Of a stretch of 64,000 bases of DNA, positions 8,484 through 20,782 are shown piece after piece. The translations under genes were made by a program, and so were the position numbers. The notes under the pieces are model-generated. The model was not told where the DNA came from. It saw only the letters and a program-made list of their open reading frames with translations, and made no database searches. Origin of the DNA: Hyphomicrobium_A sp963759735 (GTDB lineage: Bacteria; Pseudomonadota; Alphaproteobacteria; Rhizobiales; Hyphomicrobiaceae). Position 1 is the first letter of the stretch; the number at the start of each line of letters is the position of its first letter. Location of the stretch: the NCBI GenBank assembly GCA_963759735.1, contig CAVXAF010000005.1, forward strand, positions 1 to 64,000. The letters are read 5' to 3'.

Positions 8484-11400
8484 TCAGTTGGCGTTGTTGT
8501 TCAGGTTGCGCAGCACCTGCTCGCGGGTCTGCACCTCACGCTGAGTGCGCCGCGGATGATAGCCGCCGCTTTGCGCGACGGGCGGCGTAATGCTGCCAGC
8601 TTCGGTAGGCGAGGCAATCGCCGGATCGGCCGGCGAAGCACCAAAGGTCTGCCCCTCCTGTCCAGGCGCCGGCGGCACGACGATGCCGGGTGCGCTCGCG
8701 CTGCTGGGCGGAACGGCCGGCGCGGCGGGAGCCGACTGCGGCAGCATAGGATCGCCCGCAGCGCCGTTGTCGGCCGATGGTTGCGGCGCCGGTGGCAAGG
8801 GGCTCGGCGTCGCCGAGGGCGCAATCGGTGCTACATCGCCCTGGTCAGCCTCAAGCGCCCGCTTACGTTCCTCATCGCGCCGCGCCCGCTCGGCGTCGGC
8901 CTTGTGCAGGCGCTCCAACTGGTCGGCGTCGAGTTCCATCTTGCGGATGGCGAGTTCGCGCTCCAAAGGCTCGGTCGTAATGCGCGATTCCAGCGCCCAC
9001 GCATTGGCCAGCGGACCGGTGTACACCACACCCACGTTGGGCAGGGCGCCGCCGCGCGGCAGGTTGGCTTGCGGAATGTCCGGCGCCTTGGGCTCGACGA
9101 TCCAGGCACTGTCGACAATGAACGATGCCAGATCGATGGTGGTCTCGACTTTGGTCTCGCCCGCCTGCGAATTGAGTGTCACGAGCGCCAGCTTGGCGGC
9201 TCCGTCGGCGATGGCGATCGGAATGGTCCGCGGGCCGACCGCCACATCGCTCTTGTCGATCTGCGTCCGCAGCGCCGCAGCCAGCTGCTCGCCGCTGCCG
9301 CCGGCCTCACCGCCGAGCACCGCGTCCGAGGTCGCGACGACCGCGAGCGGGGTGGGGACGCGCAGGCTGAGGTCGCCGAGCTTGAGCTCGCCGTTGCCCT
9401 GCGACGACCGACACGAGCGCGCCCGGCGTCGAAGCGCGGCCATTGAATTCGAGTACCAGTGACGCTTGCGGATCACTGGCCGGCTTTCCGGCCTGCTGGC
9501 CGCGAAGGCGCATGTCGGCAATATTCAGATCGCCGTCGAGATTGGCGCCACCCGGCGCCCGTTCCAACACCACGTTGGCGACGAGTTCGCCGCCGAGGAC
9601 CTTGCCTTGCAGCTTGCGGATCGCAACCTTGCCCGGCGTCAGTTCGACCTCGGCGCGCGCCTCGGCCAACGACATCTGGTCGGCCAGCGTCAGGCGGCCG
9701 AACCCGACGCTCAGCTTGCCCTCGATGCCGTCGAGCGCGGCAAAGTCGAAGGCATGCTCGGGCCATATCGACTTGCCGGCGGTCAGCGGCTCGGCGATCG
9801 GCGCATCGGCCACTTGCCTGCGGTCGAGCACCAAGCCGAGCAGGCCAGGAACTGACGCGGCATCAACATCGATCTGTCCGGTGACGATGGCCGCACCTTC
9901 GCTGGGGTAGGCCAGCGCGAGGCTGCCGTCGATCTTGCTGCCGCCGATATCGAGGCCTCGCAGATTAAGCTCGGTGGCATGATTGGCCGAAGTAACGCGA
10001 AGCGTGCCGACGACCGGCGTCTCGCTGAGGGCGACGCCGCCGCCCAATCCGGCAACGGCCATGGCCTCGCTCAGCGCGCGGGCCGAAATGCGCAGCTCGC
10101 CGTCAAGGCCGCGAGTGCCGTCCTCGGGAAGGACGAGGCGGCCCTCGTAGCCGAAGAACAAACCCGTAGCTTGTGCCGACGCGGTTGCCGTCATGCCACT
10201 CGCCGGTGTGCCGACGGCCTTGAAGAAAATCTCGCCCGGCTGGGCGGCTGCAGCGGGGGATGCCGTCGGGCGACTGCGCGTGCCAAGCGCCGAGACGATG
10301 CGACCGACATCCGCGCCTTCGATGGTGAGCGTGACGTCTGCCGGCGATGCGCGCCATTTGCCAAGGCCGCCGTCGAGCAGCGCGCTGGCCGTCAGCCGGC
10401 CGCCATCCTGCACCTGCCCGTCGGCGGAGATGTCTGCGGCGCCGGGCTTGCGCGTACCCAATTGCACGCTGCCGGCCAGTTGCGCCGGAGCCAATGCCGC
10501 CAACTTGTCGGTCTGCGAACGCACGTCCTCGGGTACGTTCAATGCCTCCATAAGCGTCGCGTAAGCATCGCGGGTGGGCGCGACGAGACTCCATTGCAGA
10601 GCGCCACGCGGGTCGCTCGTCGCCGCAGCGACGTCGCCCTCGAGCCCGACCTGCAGGCCATCGGCGGTCACGAACTTGCAGGCGCGGATGGCAAGCCGCC
10701 CTTGCTCCATGCCGACGTCCAGATTTACATCGCGCAAGCGTGCGCCCTCGGCGAGGACCTCTCCAGCACGCAACTGCAAGTGCAGGTCCATCGTCGCGGA
10801 ATCGAACCAGGCGAATTTCGAGGCGGTCGCGCCCTCATCCGTCCCCTGTGCCAGCACCCGCTTGAAAGCGGCGATTCCCGCCGGCCAAAGCTGACCGGCG
10901 TCGATTTCTGCACCCTCAAGCGTCACCGCGAGCCGCGGGCGATCCTTTTTGTCGTAGTGCATCTCGCCGCTGATGGAGCGGCCGCCGATCTCGACCCCGG
11001 CCTGGGTGAGATCGATGCCGCGCTCGCTCATCGCCAGCCGGCCCTGCAGAGAGAATGGGCCCTCGTTGCGCATCGCCTCGGCCAGGGGCTTGCCCTTGGC
11101 GGCCCATTCCAGGAAGCGGGACAGGCTCGTGCCGTGCAGCGTGATGTCGCCGCCGAACGCGTGGCCGCTCGCGGCATCCAGCCACGGTACCATCGAGCGC
11201 CAGCTTGGCGCCGCCCGGCAAGGCGACGCGCAGATTGTTAAGCAGCAGCGCCCCTTGGTAGCGCGCCACCTCGAGCCGGATGTTGCTTACAGGTTGGCCA
11301 CCGAGCGTCGCCTGATCGAGATCGAAGCGCACCTTGCTGTCGGCGTTGGTCGGCAATCCGGCCATCATTGCCAGGATGAAATTGCGTGCCGTCTCGACGG

Positions 11401-12426
11401 GGTCGCCGCCGGCCTGCTGCGATGTCGCCAGCCGATCGAGATCGAGCCAGCGCGAGGACAGTGCCATGTCGACGCTCAGTGCCTCGTCCCACTTCGCTGT
11501 CGCGGATCCGGCGATAAGCTGTGGCTGGCCGACATTCTCGAATGCTACGGCGATATCATCGACGCGCAGGCCCTTGGCATCGCCGGCGATGCGAGCCTTG
11601 AAATCGAGGACGGGCGGCGCCTGCTTTTGTCCATCACCGACTGGCACCCGGAGAGAGCGCATCGGAGGCGAGCGCCAGCTTGGCTGTGAGATCACCGGCA
11701 ATGCGCGGCCGGACCTTGATATCTTCAAGCCGGCCATCGACCGAATAGGTGCTGGTGTCGGCGCCGATGCCGCGCACCGTCGTCTTGAAGCGGATGGTGC
11801 CGTCAGGCTCGGCGGCGCCGGTAGCGATGCGAACTTCGCGTTCGCTGTCGCGCCAACGGGTCGTTCCCTTGAAAGCGAACGGCCCGGCGATCGATTTCAG
11901 CCCGCAGTTCGCCGTTGAGACCGCTCAACTCGGCAAAGCCGATACCCCGCGGACCATGAAAGGCGACAGCGCCGTCAGTGATCTTGACCGATTGCAGCGT
12001 CACGCCGGCCGGCACGAAAGGCAGCGAGCCGGCGGCGACCGAGAAGCTGCGCCAGTTGCCGGCGCCCTCGGCGTCGACGGCCAGCCGCAGCACCGGCTTT
12101 TCGAGCACGATCTCGTTGGCTTCGATGATGCCCTTGAGGAGCGGCGGCGCCGACAGCCGCATGGTGAAGCTCTCGGCGCGGAAAAAGGGTTCGCCCGTCG
12201 AACCCGTAGGATCGGCAATGCGCAGCTTTTCGAAGCTCACATAGGGCGCCGGCAGCAGACGCACGTTGACGTTGCCCCCGACCCGCACTTCGCGCCCTAA
12301 GATACGCGTCGCCTCCTCTTCGAAGACGCCGCGATAGCCATTCCAATCGACGAAATAGGGAACGGCAAACAGCGCCGCGAGCGCGAGCGAGATCAGCCCC
12401 GCGATGTAAAGTAGCCCGTTGCTCAT
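8484..12426 (-). CDS. AsmA family protein (four frameshifts)
   Basis: A very large envelope protein of the AsmA group, about 1,310 residues if repaired. AsmA-like proteins are anchored in the inner membrane by an N-terminal helix and span the periplasm, with a proposed role in lipid transport or outer-membrane assembly. The first residues MSNGLLYIAGLISLALAALF are the anchor, followed by the classic 'VDWNGYRGVFEEEATRILGREVRVGG'. 'LEKPVLRLAVDAEGAGNW' and the C-terminal AsmA repeats fit. The reading frame jumps near 11,900, 11,650, 11,190 and 9,408; each time the next frame continues the family sequence. The C-terminus is a Pro/Ala-rich tail after a coiled-coil stretch (QLERLHKADAERARRDEERK). 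Confidence 0.85.
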
Positions 12427-12726
12427 CTAGCCTTCAGGGTCCCGGTCGGCATTCGGCCCTCCCCGCGCCATCGCGGAGCTGGAGAGGCGGTGACGGCAGC
12501 GCCGGCATGCCCTTAATCGATGGCGCGCACTCTAGCTTATTCGCTTTGGCGTGTCTGGATCACGATCAGGCGAGAATGCCACGCCGCAGCAACCGAAAAA
12601 TGGCGAATTGGCGAGCATCTTAATGCCGCGGCAAGGGCGAAAACGGAAGCCCCAGCCCCCATATCTGGTGTGGGTGGACTCGGCGCAGCCGTTGCCGCGG
12701 TAAGTCCGGTGATATAGTTCGGAAGC
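12427..12726. other. intergenic, divergent AsmA and uvrD promoters
   Basis: Three hundred bases between divergent genes. It should contain both promoters. I see a GGAAGC ribosome site just before uvrD but no clear promoter hexamers, repeat or small gene. Confidence 0.4.
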
Positions 12727-15249
12727 ATGGCGCAAGGCGGAAAACATTTGGCGAACGCGGCCCCTTCGGACGACGCGGACGAGCTGCCGTTCGATCTGCC
12801 GGTGGCGGCGACCCCGACTGCACCCGCCGCGGCCGCCCCAGAGGACCCGCCGTTCGACCTGCCGGCGGCGACACCGGCCCCAGCCCGCCTGCCCATCTCG
12901 GCTCGCGCGCTGCAGAACTCCGGCGCCGTGGCATCGGCGACGACCCCTTACCTTGAAGGTCTCAACCCCGAGCAGCGCGAGGCGGTCGAGGCGCTCGACG
13001 GCCCCGTCCTGGTGCTGGCCGGTGCCGGCACCGGCAAAACCCGGGTGCTGACCACGCGCATCGCCCACATCCTCGCCACCGGTCGCGCCTTCCCCGGCCA
13101 GATGCTGTCCGTCACCTTCACCAACAAGGCGGCGCGCGAGATGAAGGAGCGCATCGGCCTCCTCGTCGGCGGAGCTGTCGAAGGCATGCCGTGGCTCGGC
13201 ACCTTCCACTCCATCGGCGTCAAGATCCTGCGCCGCCACTCCGAGCTGGTGGGCCTCAAATCCGGTTTCACGATTCTCGACACCGACGACCAGATCCGTC
13301 TGCTGAAGCAGGTGATCGAGGCGGAGGGCCTCGACAAGGACCGCTGGCCGGCGCGCCAGCTGGCTGGCCTCATCGACAGCTGGAAGAACCGAGGGCTGAC
13401 GCCTGACAAGGTGCCCGCGGGAGAAGCCTACGGCTTTGCGGCCGGCAAAGGCGCGCAGCTGTACGCCGCCTACCAACGCCGGCTGAAGGAGCTCAACGCC
13501 TGCGACTTCGGCGACCTGCTGCTGGAGAACCTGCGGCTATTCATGGAGCACCCCGATGTGCTCGCCGATTACCAGCGCCGCTTCCGCTATATCCTCGTCG
13601 ACGAGTATCAGGACACCAACGTTGCCCAGTATCTGTGGCTGCGTCTGCTGGCCCAGGGCTCGCCGAATATCTGCTGCGTCGGCGACGACGACCAGTCGAT
13701 CTATGGCTGGCGCGGCGCCGAGGTCGACAACATCCTGCGCTTCGACAAGGACTTTCCCGGCGCCAAGGTGATCCGCCTCGAGCGCAACTACCGCTCGACG
13801 GGCCACATTCTGGGCGCCGCGGCCGGTCTCATCTCCGCCAACCAGGGTCGCCTCGGCAAGACCCTGTTCACCGACGGCGAGCAGGGCACGAAGGTGACCG
13901 TCTCCGCCGTGTGGGACGATGAGGAGGAAGCGCGCTCCATCGGCGATGACATCGAGGCGATGCAGAAGCGCTCCAACCAGCCGCTCAACGAAGTCGCGAT
14001 CCTGGTGCGCGCCTCGTTCCAGATGCGCGCCTTCGAAGACCGCTTCATCACCATGGGCCTGCCGTATCGCGTCATCGGCGGTCCGCGCTTCTATGAGCGG
14101 CAGGAGATCAAGGACGCCATCGCCTATCTCGAGATCGCCGCCAATCCGGCCAACGACCTGAAGTTCGAGCGCATCATCAACGTCCCCAAGCGCGGCCTCG
14201 GCGACACCTCGGTGAAGCGCGTGCACGAGCTGGGTCGCGCGCGCTCGATTCCGATGTATCAGGCGGCGCACATGATCATCGAGACCGAGGAGCTGCCCGG
14301 CAAGGCGCGCAAGTCGCTGGCCGATCTCCTAAGAAGCTTCGAGCGCTGGCGCAGCCATATCGGCCACATGAAGCACACCGAGCTGGCCGAGCTGATCTTG
14401 GATGAGTTCGGCTACACGGCCATGTGGCAGGCGGACAAGAGCCCGCAGGCGCAGTCGCGTCTGGAGAACCTGAAGGAGCTCGTGCGCTTCATGCACGAGT
14501 TCGAGACGCTGGAAGGATTTCTCGAGCACGTCAGTCTCGTCATGGACACCGCGCAGGCCGACGACGGCCAGAAGGTCTCGGTGATGACGCTGCACGCAGC
14601 CAAGGGCCTCGAGTTCGAGGTGGTCTATCTGCCGGGCTGGGAGGAAGGGTTGTTCCCGCACCAGCGCAGCCTCGATGAAAGCGGCCAGGCGGGGCTCGAG
14701 GAAGAGCGGCGCCTCGCCTACGTCGGCCTGACGCGCGCCAAGCGCATCGCCAAGGTCTCGTTCGCGCAGAACCGCCGCAACCGCGGGCTCTATCAGTCGG
14801 CGCTGCCCTCGCGCTTCGTCGATGAATTGCCCGAGGCGCACGTCGAGGTGGCCGAACCCAAGATGCCGTTCGGCGGCGCCTATCAGAACTTCGGCGGCAC
14901 GTTCGGGCGCGGCGGATACGGCAAGAGCCGCTTCGATGACGCCGAGCCGTTCGAAGGCCACTACGATACGCCCGGCTGGCAGCGTGCGCAGGGCCGCGTC
15001 AAGGAGCGGACCGAAACCGCCAAGAAGTGGAGCCCGGCGGATCATCGCAAGGCGCGCGGGCCACTGACCATCGACGGCGAGTTGGTGGCTGCATCCAGCG
15101 AGCAGGCAACGTTCAAGCGCGGCGAGCGCGTGACGCACCAGAAGTTCGGCTCCGGCACGGTCATCGACGTCGACGGCAACAAGCTGACCATCGAGTTCGA
15201 CGAGGCCGGCAAGAAGCGCGTCGTCGACAGCTTCGTCGACCCCGCATAG
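12727..15249 (+). CDS. uvrD: ATP-dependent DNA helicase UvrD/PcrA
   Basis: An 840-residue superfamily 1A 3'-5' helicase for nucleotide-excision and mismatch repair and for removing RecA or stalled polymerase. Motifs in order: Walker A 'AGAGTGKT' (residues 98-105), 'TFTNKAAREMKERI', 'TFHSIGVKIL', Walker B 'VDEYQDTN', 'GDDDQSIYGWRGAE', 'LERNYRST', 'MTLHAAKGLEFEVVYLPG' and 'EERRLAYVGLTRAKR'. A C-terminal Tudor-like module 'GERVTHQKFGSGTVIDVDG' is the usual RNA-polymerase-binding tail. The first 75 residues are a disordered Pro/Ala extension holding two copies of PFDLP (21-25 and 42-46), which looks like a short linear-motif repeat. Confidence 0.96.
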   Translation: MAQGGKHLANAAPSDDADELPFDLPVAATPTAPAAAAPEDPPFDLPAATPAPARLPISARALQNSGAVASATTPYLEGLNPEQREAVEALDGPVLVLAGAGTGKTRVLTTRIAHILATGRAFPGQMLSVTFTNKAAREMKERIGLLVGGAVEGMPWLGTFHSIGVKILRRHSELVGLKSGFTILDTDDQIRLLKQVIEAEGLDKDRWPARQLAGLIDSWKNRGLTPDKVPAGEAYGFAAGKGAQLYAAYQRRLKELNACDFGDLLLENLRLFMEHPDVLADYQRRFRYILVDEYQDTNVAQYLWLRLLAQGSPNICCVGDDDQSIYGWRGAEVDNILRFDKDFPGAKVIRLERNYRSTGHILGAAAGLISANQGRLGKTLFTDGEQGTKVTVSAVWDDEEEARSIGDDIEAMQKRSNQPLNEVAILVRASFQMRAFEDRFITMGLPYRVIGGPRFYERQEIKDAIAYLEIAANPANDLKFERIINVPKRGLGDTSVKRVHELGRARSIPMYQAAHMIIETEELPGKARKSLADLLRSFERWRSHIGHMKHTELAELILDEFGYTAMWQADKSPQAQSRLENLKELVRFMHEFETLEGFLEHVSLVMDTAQADDGQKVSVMTLHAAKGLEFEVVYLPGWEEGLFPHQRSLDESGQAGLEEERRLAYVGLTRAKRIAKVSFAQNRRNRGLYQSALPSRFVDELPEAHVEVAEPKMPFGGAYQNFGGTFGRGGYGKSRFDDAEPFEGHYDTPGWQRAQGRVKERTETAKKWSPADHRKARGPLTIDGELVAASSEQATFKRGERVTHQKFGSGTVIDVDGNKLTIEFDEAGKKRVVDSFVDPA

Positions 15250-15323
15250 CCGCCGACCCGCCATTGCCCAGCCCGAGTCCGCTATGGGCCAGGAGTGGAC
15301 CTCGTCTGGTAGTCAGGGAATGG

Positions 15324-15918
15324 CTACAGCCTGTAGCCGAGCAGTTTGCCGAAGATTGCTACGATCCGCATAATGCTGTGGGGCGGGTTTGCCGAACGGA
15401 TCTCCTTCTCGTGTGCCACGAAGAGCATCGAGACCAGAACGAGCGATTGAAAATTCTTTGGGGGAAGCCTCATTCGGCCATCGACCACCAAAGCCTGCAG
15501 CTTCCTGAAGAACGGCTCGAAATCGAGCGCCGGCTTATGCACGTTCACGAGTCGGACTTCTGTCGCATGAGTGTTCCTCAGCGTGTGTGGGGTTCCCGGT
15601 GGCACGTTCACGGATTGCCCGGGCGCAAGCTGCTGCCACGCACCGTTGACGCAGACGTCGAGCGTGCCGGCGAGGACCTCGTAGCTTTCCTCGGCAAATG
15701 GGTGGGTATGCAGTGGAGGTCCTGGAGAATCCCGGTGCGAGTACGTTGATCGCCTCGAAGAATTCGCCCGCCGTATCGGAGGTGGAGCGTGTGATCTCCC
15801 ACCTCATGCCCATCGCCCCGAAGTCAAGCATTCGGTCTTGCATTTGCGCGGTCATGATGGGGCCCGGCTCAAGATCGGCGCAGCGGAAACGCCTTACATT
15901 GCTGGTCATGTATAGCAT
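15324..15918 (-). CDS. cupin domain protein (frameshifted)
   Basis: A single-domain cupin of about 197 residues once repaired. The first frame gives MLYMTSNVRRF ... 'GEFFEAINVLAPG'. The second frame supplies the metal-binding motif 'PPLHTHPFAEESYEVLAGTLDV' and then 'PGQSVNVPPGTPHTLRNTHATEVRLVNVHKPALDFEPFF'. The frame switch is in 15,712-15,735. The C-terminus has a hydrophobic segment (QSLVLVSMLFVA) and an amphipathic end. Members of this group lack assigned reactions. It lies between uvrD (convergent) and folC (upstream, same strand), so it may be the last gene of the folC transcript. Confidence 0.8.
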
Positions 15919-15941
15919 CCCGCCGCGCAGCTTCTAAGCCG

Positions 15942-17285
15942 CTAATTAGCTTGCGGCTCGACGCCTTCCTGCAGGCCGAGGACGTGCCCGGCCAGATACA
16001 GCGAACCGCAAATGAGAATGCGCTTTGGTCCCGCCGCGTAAGCGTCGGTGCGCTTCAGGGCGGCGGCGACATCGGACGCACTTTCCGCCTTGAGACCAAC
16101 TTCGCGCGCCGTCTCGGCCAGCGTCTCGGGAGCGTGCGGCGCTTCGTGCGCGCCGGGGATGGGCACGGTGACGACGTGGCTGGCGAGACCGCGGAACGCC
16201 GACAGGAATCCCGCCGCGTCCTTGAGCCCCATCATACCGACGATGAGATGCAGCGGCTTGGGCGAGCGCTCCTCGAGATCGGCCATGGTCTGGGCGAGAG
16301 CCCGCGCGGCGGCCGGGTTGTGGCCGCCATCGAGCCATAGCTCGGCCCCGGCCCGCAGCAAGGCCGGCAGCGGACCGGCATCGAGCCGCTGCATGCGCGC
16401 CGGCCATCGCGCGGCGGTCAGCCCTTGCTCGATGGCTCGCTCGCCGATGCCAAGTGCCGGCAGCGAATTGGCAAGCCGCAGCGCCGCCGCGACGGCAGTG
16501 CCCGCGTTGACGATCTGATGACGGCCGACGAGCGAAGGCAGCGGCAGATCGAGCAGCAGCTCCTCCATTTGCACGACGAGGCGCCCACGCTGCTCGTAGG
16601 CGTCGAATTGCTCGCCCCACACGATGAGCGGGGCACCGAGGCGCAGCCCTTCGCCGCGAATGACGTCCTCGGCCTCGGGCTCCTGCTGGGAGATCACCGC
16701 CGGCACGCCGCGACGCAGAATGCCCGCCTTCTCGTAGGCAATTTTGGCCAGTGTCGATCCGAGCTTCTCAGAGTGGTCGAGCGAGACGGGCGTGATGACA
16801 TCGAGCACCGGGTGCGCGACGACGTTGGTTGCATCGAGCCGGCCACCGAGACCGACTTCCAGCAGCAGCACATCGGCAGGACGTTCGGCGAAGGCGAGGA
16901 ATGCCGCCGCCGTGGTGATTTCGAACTGGGTCACGTCGTCGTTGCCATTGGTCGCCTGCGTGCGCGTCAACACGTCGACAAGCGTATCCTCGTCGATTGG
17001 CGCCGACTTGCCGCTCGGGCCGGCCAGCTCGATACGCTCATGGAAACGCACCAGATGCGGGGATGTGTAGACATGTACGCGTGCACCGGCCGCCTCGAGT
17101 ATCGCCTTGAGGTAGGCGGTGACCGAGCCCTTGCCGTTGGTACCGGCGACATGCACGACCGGCGGCAGCTTCGTATGCGGATCACCCAGCTTGCCGAGCA
17201 GCCGCTCGACGCGACCGAGCGACAGATCGATCAGCAGCGGATGCAGCAGCTTCATCTCGGCGAGGAGCTTGGCGCTCGTCGGCAT
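15942..17285 (-). CDS. folC: bifunctional folylpolyglutamate/dihydrofolate synthase
   Basis: A 447-residue Mur-ligase-like enzyme that adds glutamate to dihydropteroate and to folates using ATP. The P-loop 'VAGTNGKGSVTAYL', 'YTSPHLVRFHERI' and 'DVITPVSLDHSEKLG' identify FolC; 'LLEVGLGGRLDATNVV' and 'LDGGHNPAAARAL' are also diagnostic. Length is normal. It follows accD, the standard alphaproteobacterial accD-folC pair. Confidence 0.96.
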   Translation of the reverse strand: MPTSAKLLAEMKLLHPLLIDLSLGRVERLLGKLGDPHTKLPPVVHVAGTNGKGSVTAYLKAILEAAGARVHVYTSPHLVRFHERIELAGPSGKSAPIDEDTLVDVLTRTQATNGNDDVTQFEITTAAAFLAFAERPADVLLLEVGLGGRLDATNVVAHPVLDVITPVSLDHSEKLGSTLAKIAYEKAGILRRGVPAVISQQEPEAEDVIRGEGLRLGAPLIVWGEQFDAYEQRGRLVVQMEELLLDLPLPSLVGRHQIVNAGTAVAAALRLANSLPALGIGERAIEQGLTAARWPARMQRLDAGPLPALLRAGAELWLDGGHNPAAARALAQTMADLEERSPKPLHLIVGMMGLKDAAGFLSAFRGLASHVVTVPIPGAHEAPHAPETLAETAREVGLKAESASDVAAALKRTDAYAAGPKRILICGSLYLAGHVLGLQEGVEPQAN

Positions 17286-17386
17286 GCGGCCCTCCCGCCG
17301 TTACGCTCTTGGCGGCGTCTGCGAAAGCGCTAGGCTCCCGCCGATCAGGGACCGCGCGGGACGGCTTGATGAGCCCCTGGACAGCA

Positions 17387-18466
<1,080 letters not shown>

Positions 18467-18635
18467 GCTCTTGGCCTCTCGACGCTTGGCCGGACCGGGC
18501 GGCGGTTTCTTACCTTGTCAGGCATTGGTCCAGGTCCTTAGCTTATTGGACCGCAGGACCCACTAATATGGCGCTTTCGGGCGCCCTGCCGCACTGCGGC
18601 AATTAAAGCGGTTAACCTGCAGACCTCGGGTGAAC

Positions 18636-19463
18636 TCAGGCGGCGCGCAGCGCGGCAGCCAGTGAGCCCACCAAGTCTAGGACAGCCGGAACCGTCTTGC
18701 TAGTGGAGCGACCGTCGGCGGCTAGGCTTTGCTCGATAGCGCCGACCAGTGCCGATCCGACAACGACGGCATCGGCCACTTTGCCCAATGCCCCCGCTTG
18801 CTCTGGGGTTTTTACGCCAAAACCGACCGCGACGGGAAGGGCTGTCGCCTCTTTAATGCGCCGCACGTGTTTGTGAACATTGTTAACATCAGGCGCGGCG
18901 GTGCCGGTAATGCCCGTGATCGAGACATAGTACAGGAAACCCGAAGTGTTGCGCAGTACGGCCGGCAGGCGCCTCGCGTCGGTGGTCGGTGTCGCCAGGC
19001 GAATGAAGTTGAGCCCCGCCTCAGTGGCCGGCAGGCACAGTTCGTCGTCCGCCTCGGGCGGCAGATCGACGACGATGAGCCCGTCGACCCCGGCCGCCAG
19101 TGCCTCGGCCACGAAGGCCTCGTTCGGATAGACGTAGATCGGGTTGTAATAGCCCATCAGCACGATCGGCGTATCGGGATCGACTTTGCGGAATTCAGCG
19201 ACCATGGCCAGGGTGTCGCGCATTTTCTGGCCGGCGTGCAGCGCGCGCAGCGAAGATGCCTGGATGGCCGGGCCATCCGCCATCGGATCGGAAAATGGCA
19301 TGCCGAGTTCGATGAAGTCAGCGCCGGCCTTCGGAAGCCCGAACAGAATCTTCTTCGAGGTTTCGAGATCAGGGTCGCCGGCCGTGATGAAAGTGACGAG
19401 GCCGGGGCGGCCGTCGGCTTTCAGCTTGGCGAAGCGGCGATCGATGCGTGTCTCTTTGGTCAT
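18636..19463 (-). CDS. trpA: tryptophan synthase subunit alpha
   Basis: A 275-residue TIM-barrel that cleaves indole-3-glycerol phosphate to indole and glyceraldehyde 3-phosphate. 'GADFIELGMPFSDPMADGPAIQ' carries the catalytic Glu and the substrate-site Asp, and 'LIVVDLPPEADDELC', 'FLYYVSITGITGT' and 'VAVGFGVKTPEQA' (phosphate loop) are in place. The gene starts six bases after the trpB stop, so indole channelling partners are translated together. Confidence 0.97.
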   Translation of the reverse strand: MTKETRIDRRFAKLKADGRPGLVTFITAGDPDLETSKKILFGLPKAGADFIELGMPFSDPMADGPAIQASSLRALHAGQKMRDTLAMVAEFRKVDPDTPIVLMGYYNPIYVYPNEAFVAEALAAGVDGLIVVDLPPEADDELCLPATEAGLNFIRLATPTTDARRLPAVLRNTSGFLYYVSITGITGTAAPDVNNVHKHVRRIKEATALPVAVGFGVKTPEQAGALGKVADAVVVGSALVGAIEQSLAADGRSTSKTVPAVLDLVGSLAAALRAA

Positions 19464-19469
19464 GTCTTG

Positions 19470-20741
19470 TCAGATGTCCATGCCGAGATGACGTGCGACG
19501 GCGAATACGTCCTTGTCGCCGCGGCCGCACATGTTCATCACCAGCAGATTGTCTTGCGGCAATGTCGGCGCCAGCTTCGTGACGAAGGCCAGCGCGTGGG
19601 CGGGCTCGAGCGCAGGGATGATGCCTTCGAGCCGGGCGCAGAGTTGGAACGCTTCCAGCGCCTCGCGATCGGTGGCGGGTACGTAATTGACGCGGCCGGT
19701 GTCCTTCAGCCACGAATGTTCAGGACCAACGCCCGGATAGTCGAGGCCGGCGGAGATCGAATGGCCTTCGAGGATCTGACCTTCTGCATCCTGCAGCAGG
19801 TAGGTGCGATTGCCGTGCAGCACGCCGGGGCGGCCGCCGCTCATCGATGCTGCGTGTCCGTTCGCGACATCGAGACCGTGCCCGCCAGCCTCGACGCCGT
19901 AGATCTTGACGCTGTCCTCATCGAGGAACGGGTGGAACAGCCCGATGGCGTTAGAGCCACCGCCGATGCAGGCGACGAGCGTATCGGGCAATCGGCCCTC
20001 GGCCGCCTGCATCTGCTCGCGCGTCTCGCGCCCGATGATTGACTGGAAGTCGCGCACCATTTCCGGATAGGGGTGCGGTCCGGCAGCGGTGCCGATGATG
20101 TAGTAGGTGTCGTGCACGTTGGTGACCCAATCACGCAACGCCTCGTTCATCGCGTCCTTTAACGTGCCGGCACCGCTGGTGACCGGGTGCACCTTGGCCT
20201 GCAGCATGTGCATGCGCACGACATTCGGCTTTTGCCGTTCGACGTCGGTCGCGCCCATGAATATCTCGCACGGCAGGCCGAAGCGGGCGCACACCGTGGC
20301 GACGGCGACGCCGTGCTGACCGGCCCCCGTCTCGGCGATGATGCGCGTCTTACCCATGCGCATGGCGAGCAGAATCTGACCCAGGCAGTTATTGATCTTG
20401 TGGCTGCCGGTGTGATTGAGCTCATCGCGCTTGAAGTAGATCTTGGCGCCGCCTTTTTTGCCGGAAGCGGCCGAGACTTCGCGCAGATAGTCGGTCAGGC
20501 GCTCGGCGTAATAGAGCGGGCTCGGGCGCCCGGAGTAGTGCGTGTTGAGGTGCGCCAGCTGCGCATGGAATTGCGGATCGGCCTTGGCGTCCTCGTAGGC
20601 CTTCTGCAGGTCGAGGATCAGCGGCATCAGTGTCTCGGCGACGAAGCGGCCGCCGAAAATGCCGAAATGCCCGCGCTCGTCGGGACCGCTGCGGAAGGTA
20701 TTGAGCTTGGCGTCCTTCGCCTTATCTGTCGCCGTCGCCAT
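19470..20741 (-). CDS. trpB: tryptophan synthase subunit beta
   Basis: A 423-residue PLP enzyme that condenses indole and serine. The PLP lysine lies in 'ELNHTGSHKINNCLGQ', the catalytic Glu/Gly-rich stretch is 'ETGAGQHGVAVAT', and the PLP phosphate loop is 'CIGGGSNAIGLFH'. The full N-terminal interface 'GHFGIFGGRFVAETLMPLI' is present. Length is normal. It forms trpF-trpB-trpA with its neighbours. Confidence 0.98.
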   Translation of the reverse strand: MATATDKAKDAKLNTFRSGPDERGHFGIFGGRFVAETLMPLILDLQKAYEDAKADPQFHAQLAHLNTHYSGRPSPLYYAERLTDYLREVSAASGKKGGAKIYFKRDELNHTGSHKINNCLGQILLAMRMGKTRIIAETGAGQHGVAVATVCARFGLPCEIFMGATDVERQKPNVVRMHMLQAKVHPVTSGAGTLKDAMNEALRDWVTNVHDTYYIIGTAAGPHPYPEMVRDFQSIIGRETREQMQAAEGRLPDTLVACIGGGSNAIGLFHPFLDEDSVKIYGVEAGGHGLDVANGHAASMSGGRPGVLHGNRTYLLQDAEGQILEGHSISAGLDYPGVGPEHSWLKDTGRVNYVPATDREALEAFQLCARLEGIIPALEPAHALAFVTKLAPTLPQDNLLVMNMCGRGDKDVFAVARHLGMDI

Positions 20742-20782
20742 GGGAATCCTTTGCGGCCGGGTTGCCTTGAGAGAGCCCGTCG

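Noticed and set aside
8484..12426. Four separate AsmA-like genes
   Set aside because: The fragments follow one another in the order of a single AsmA protein, with only one plausible start, so one frameshifted gene is more likely.
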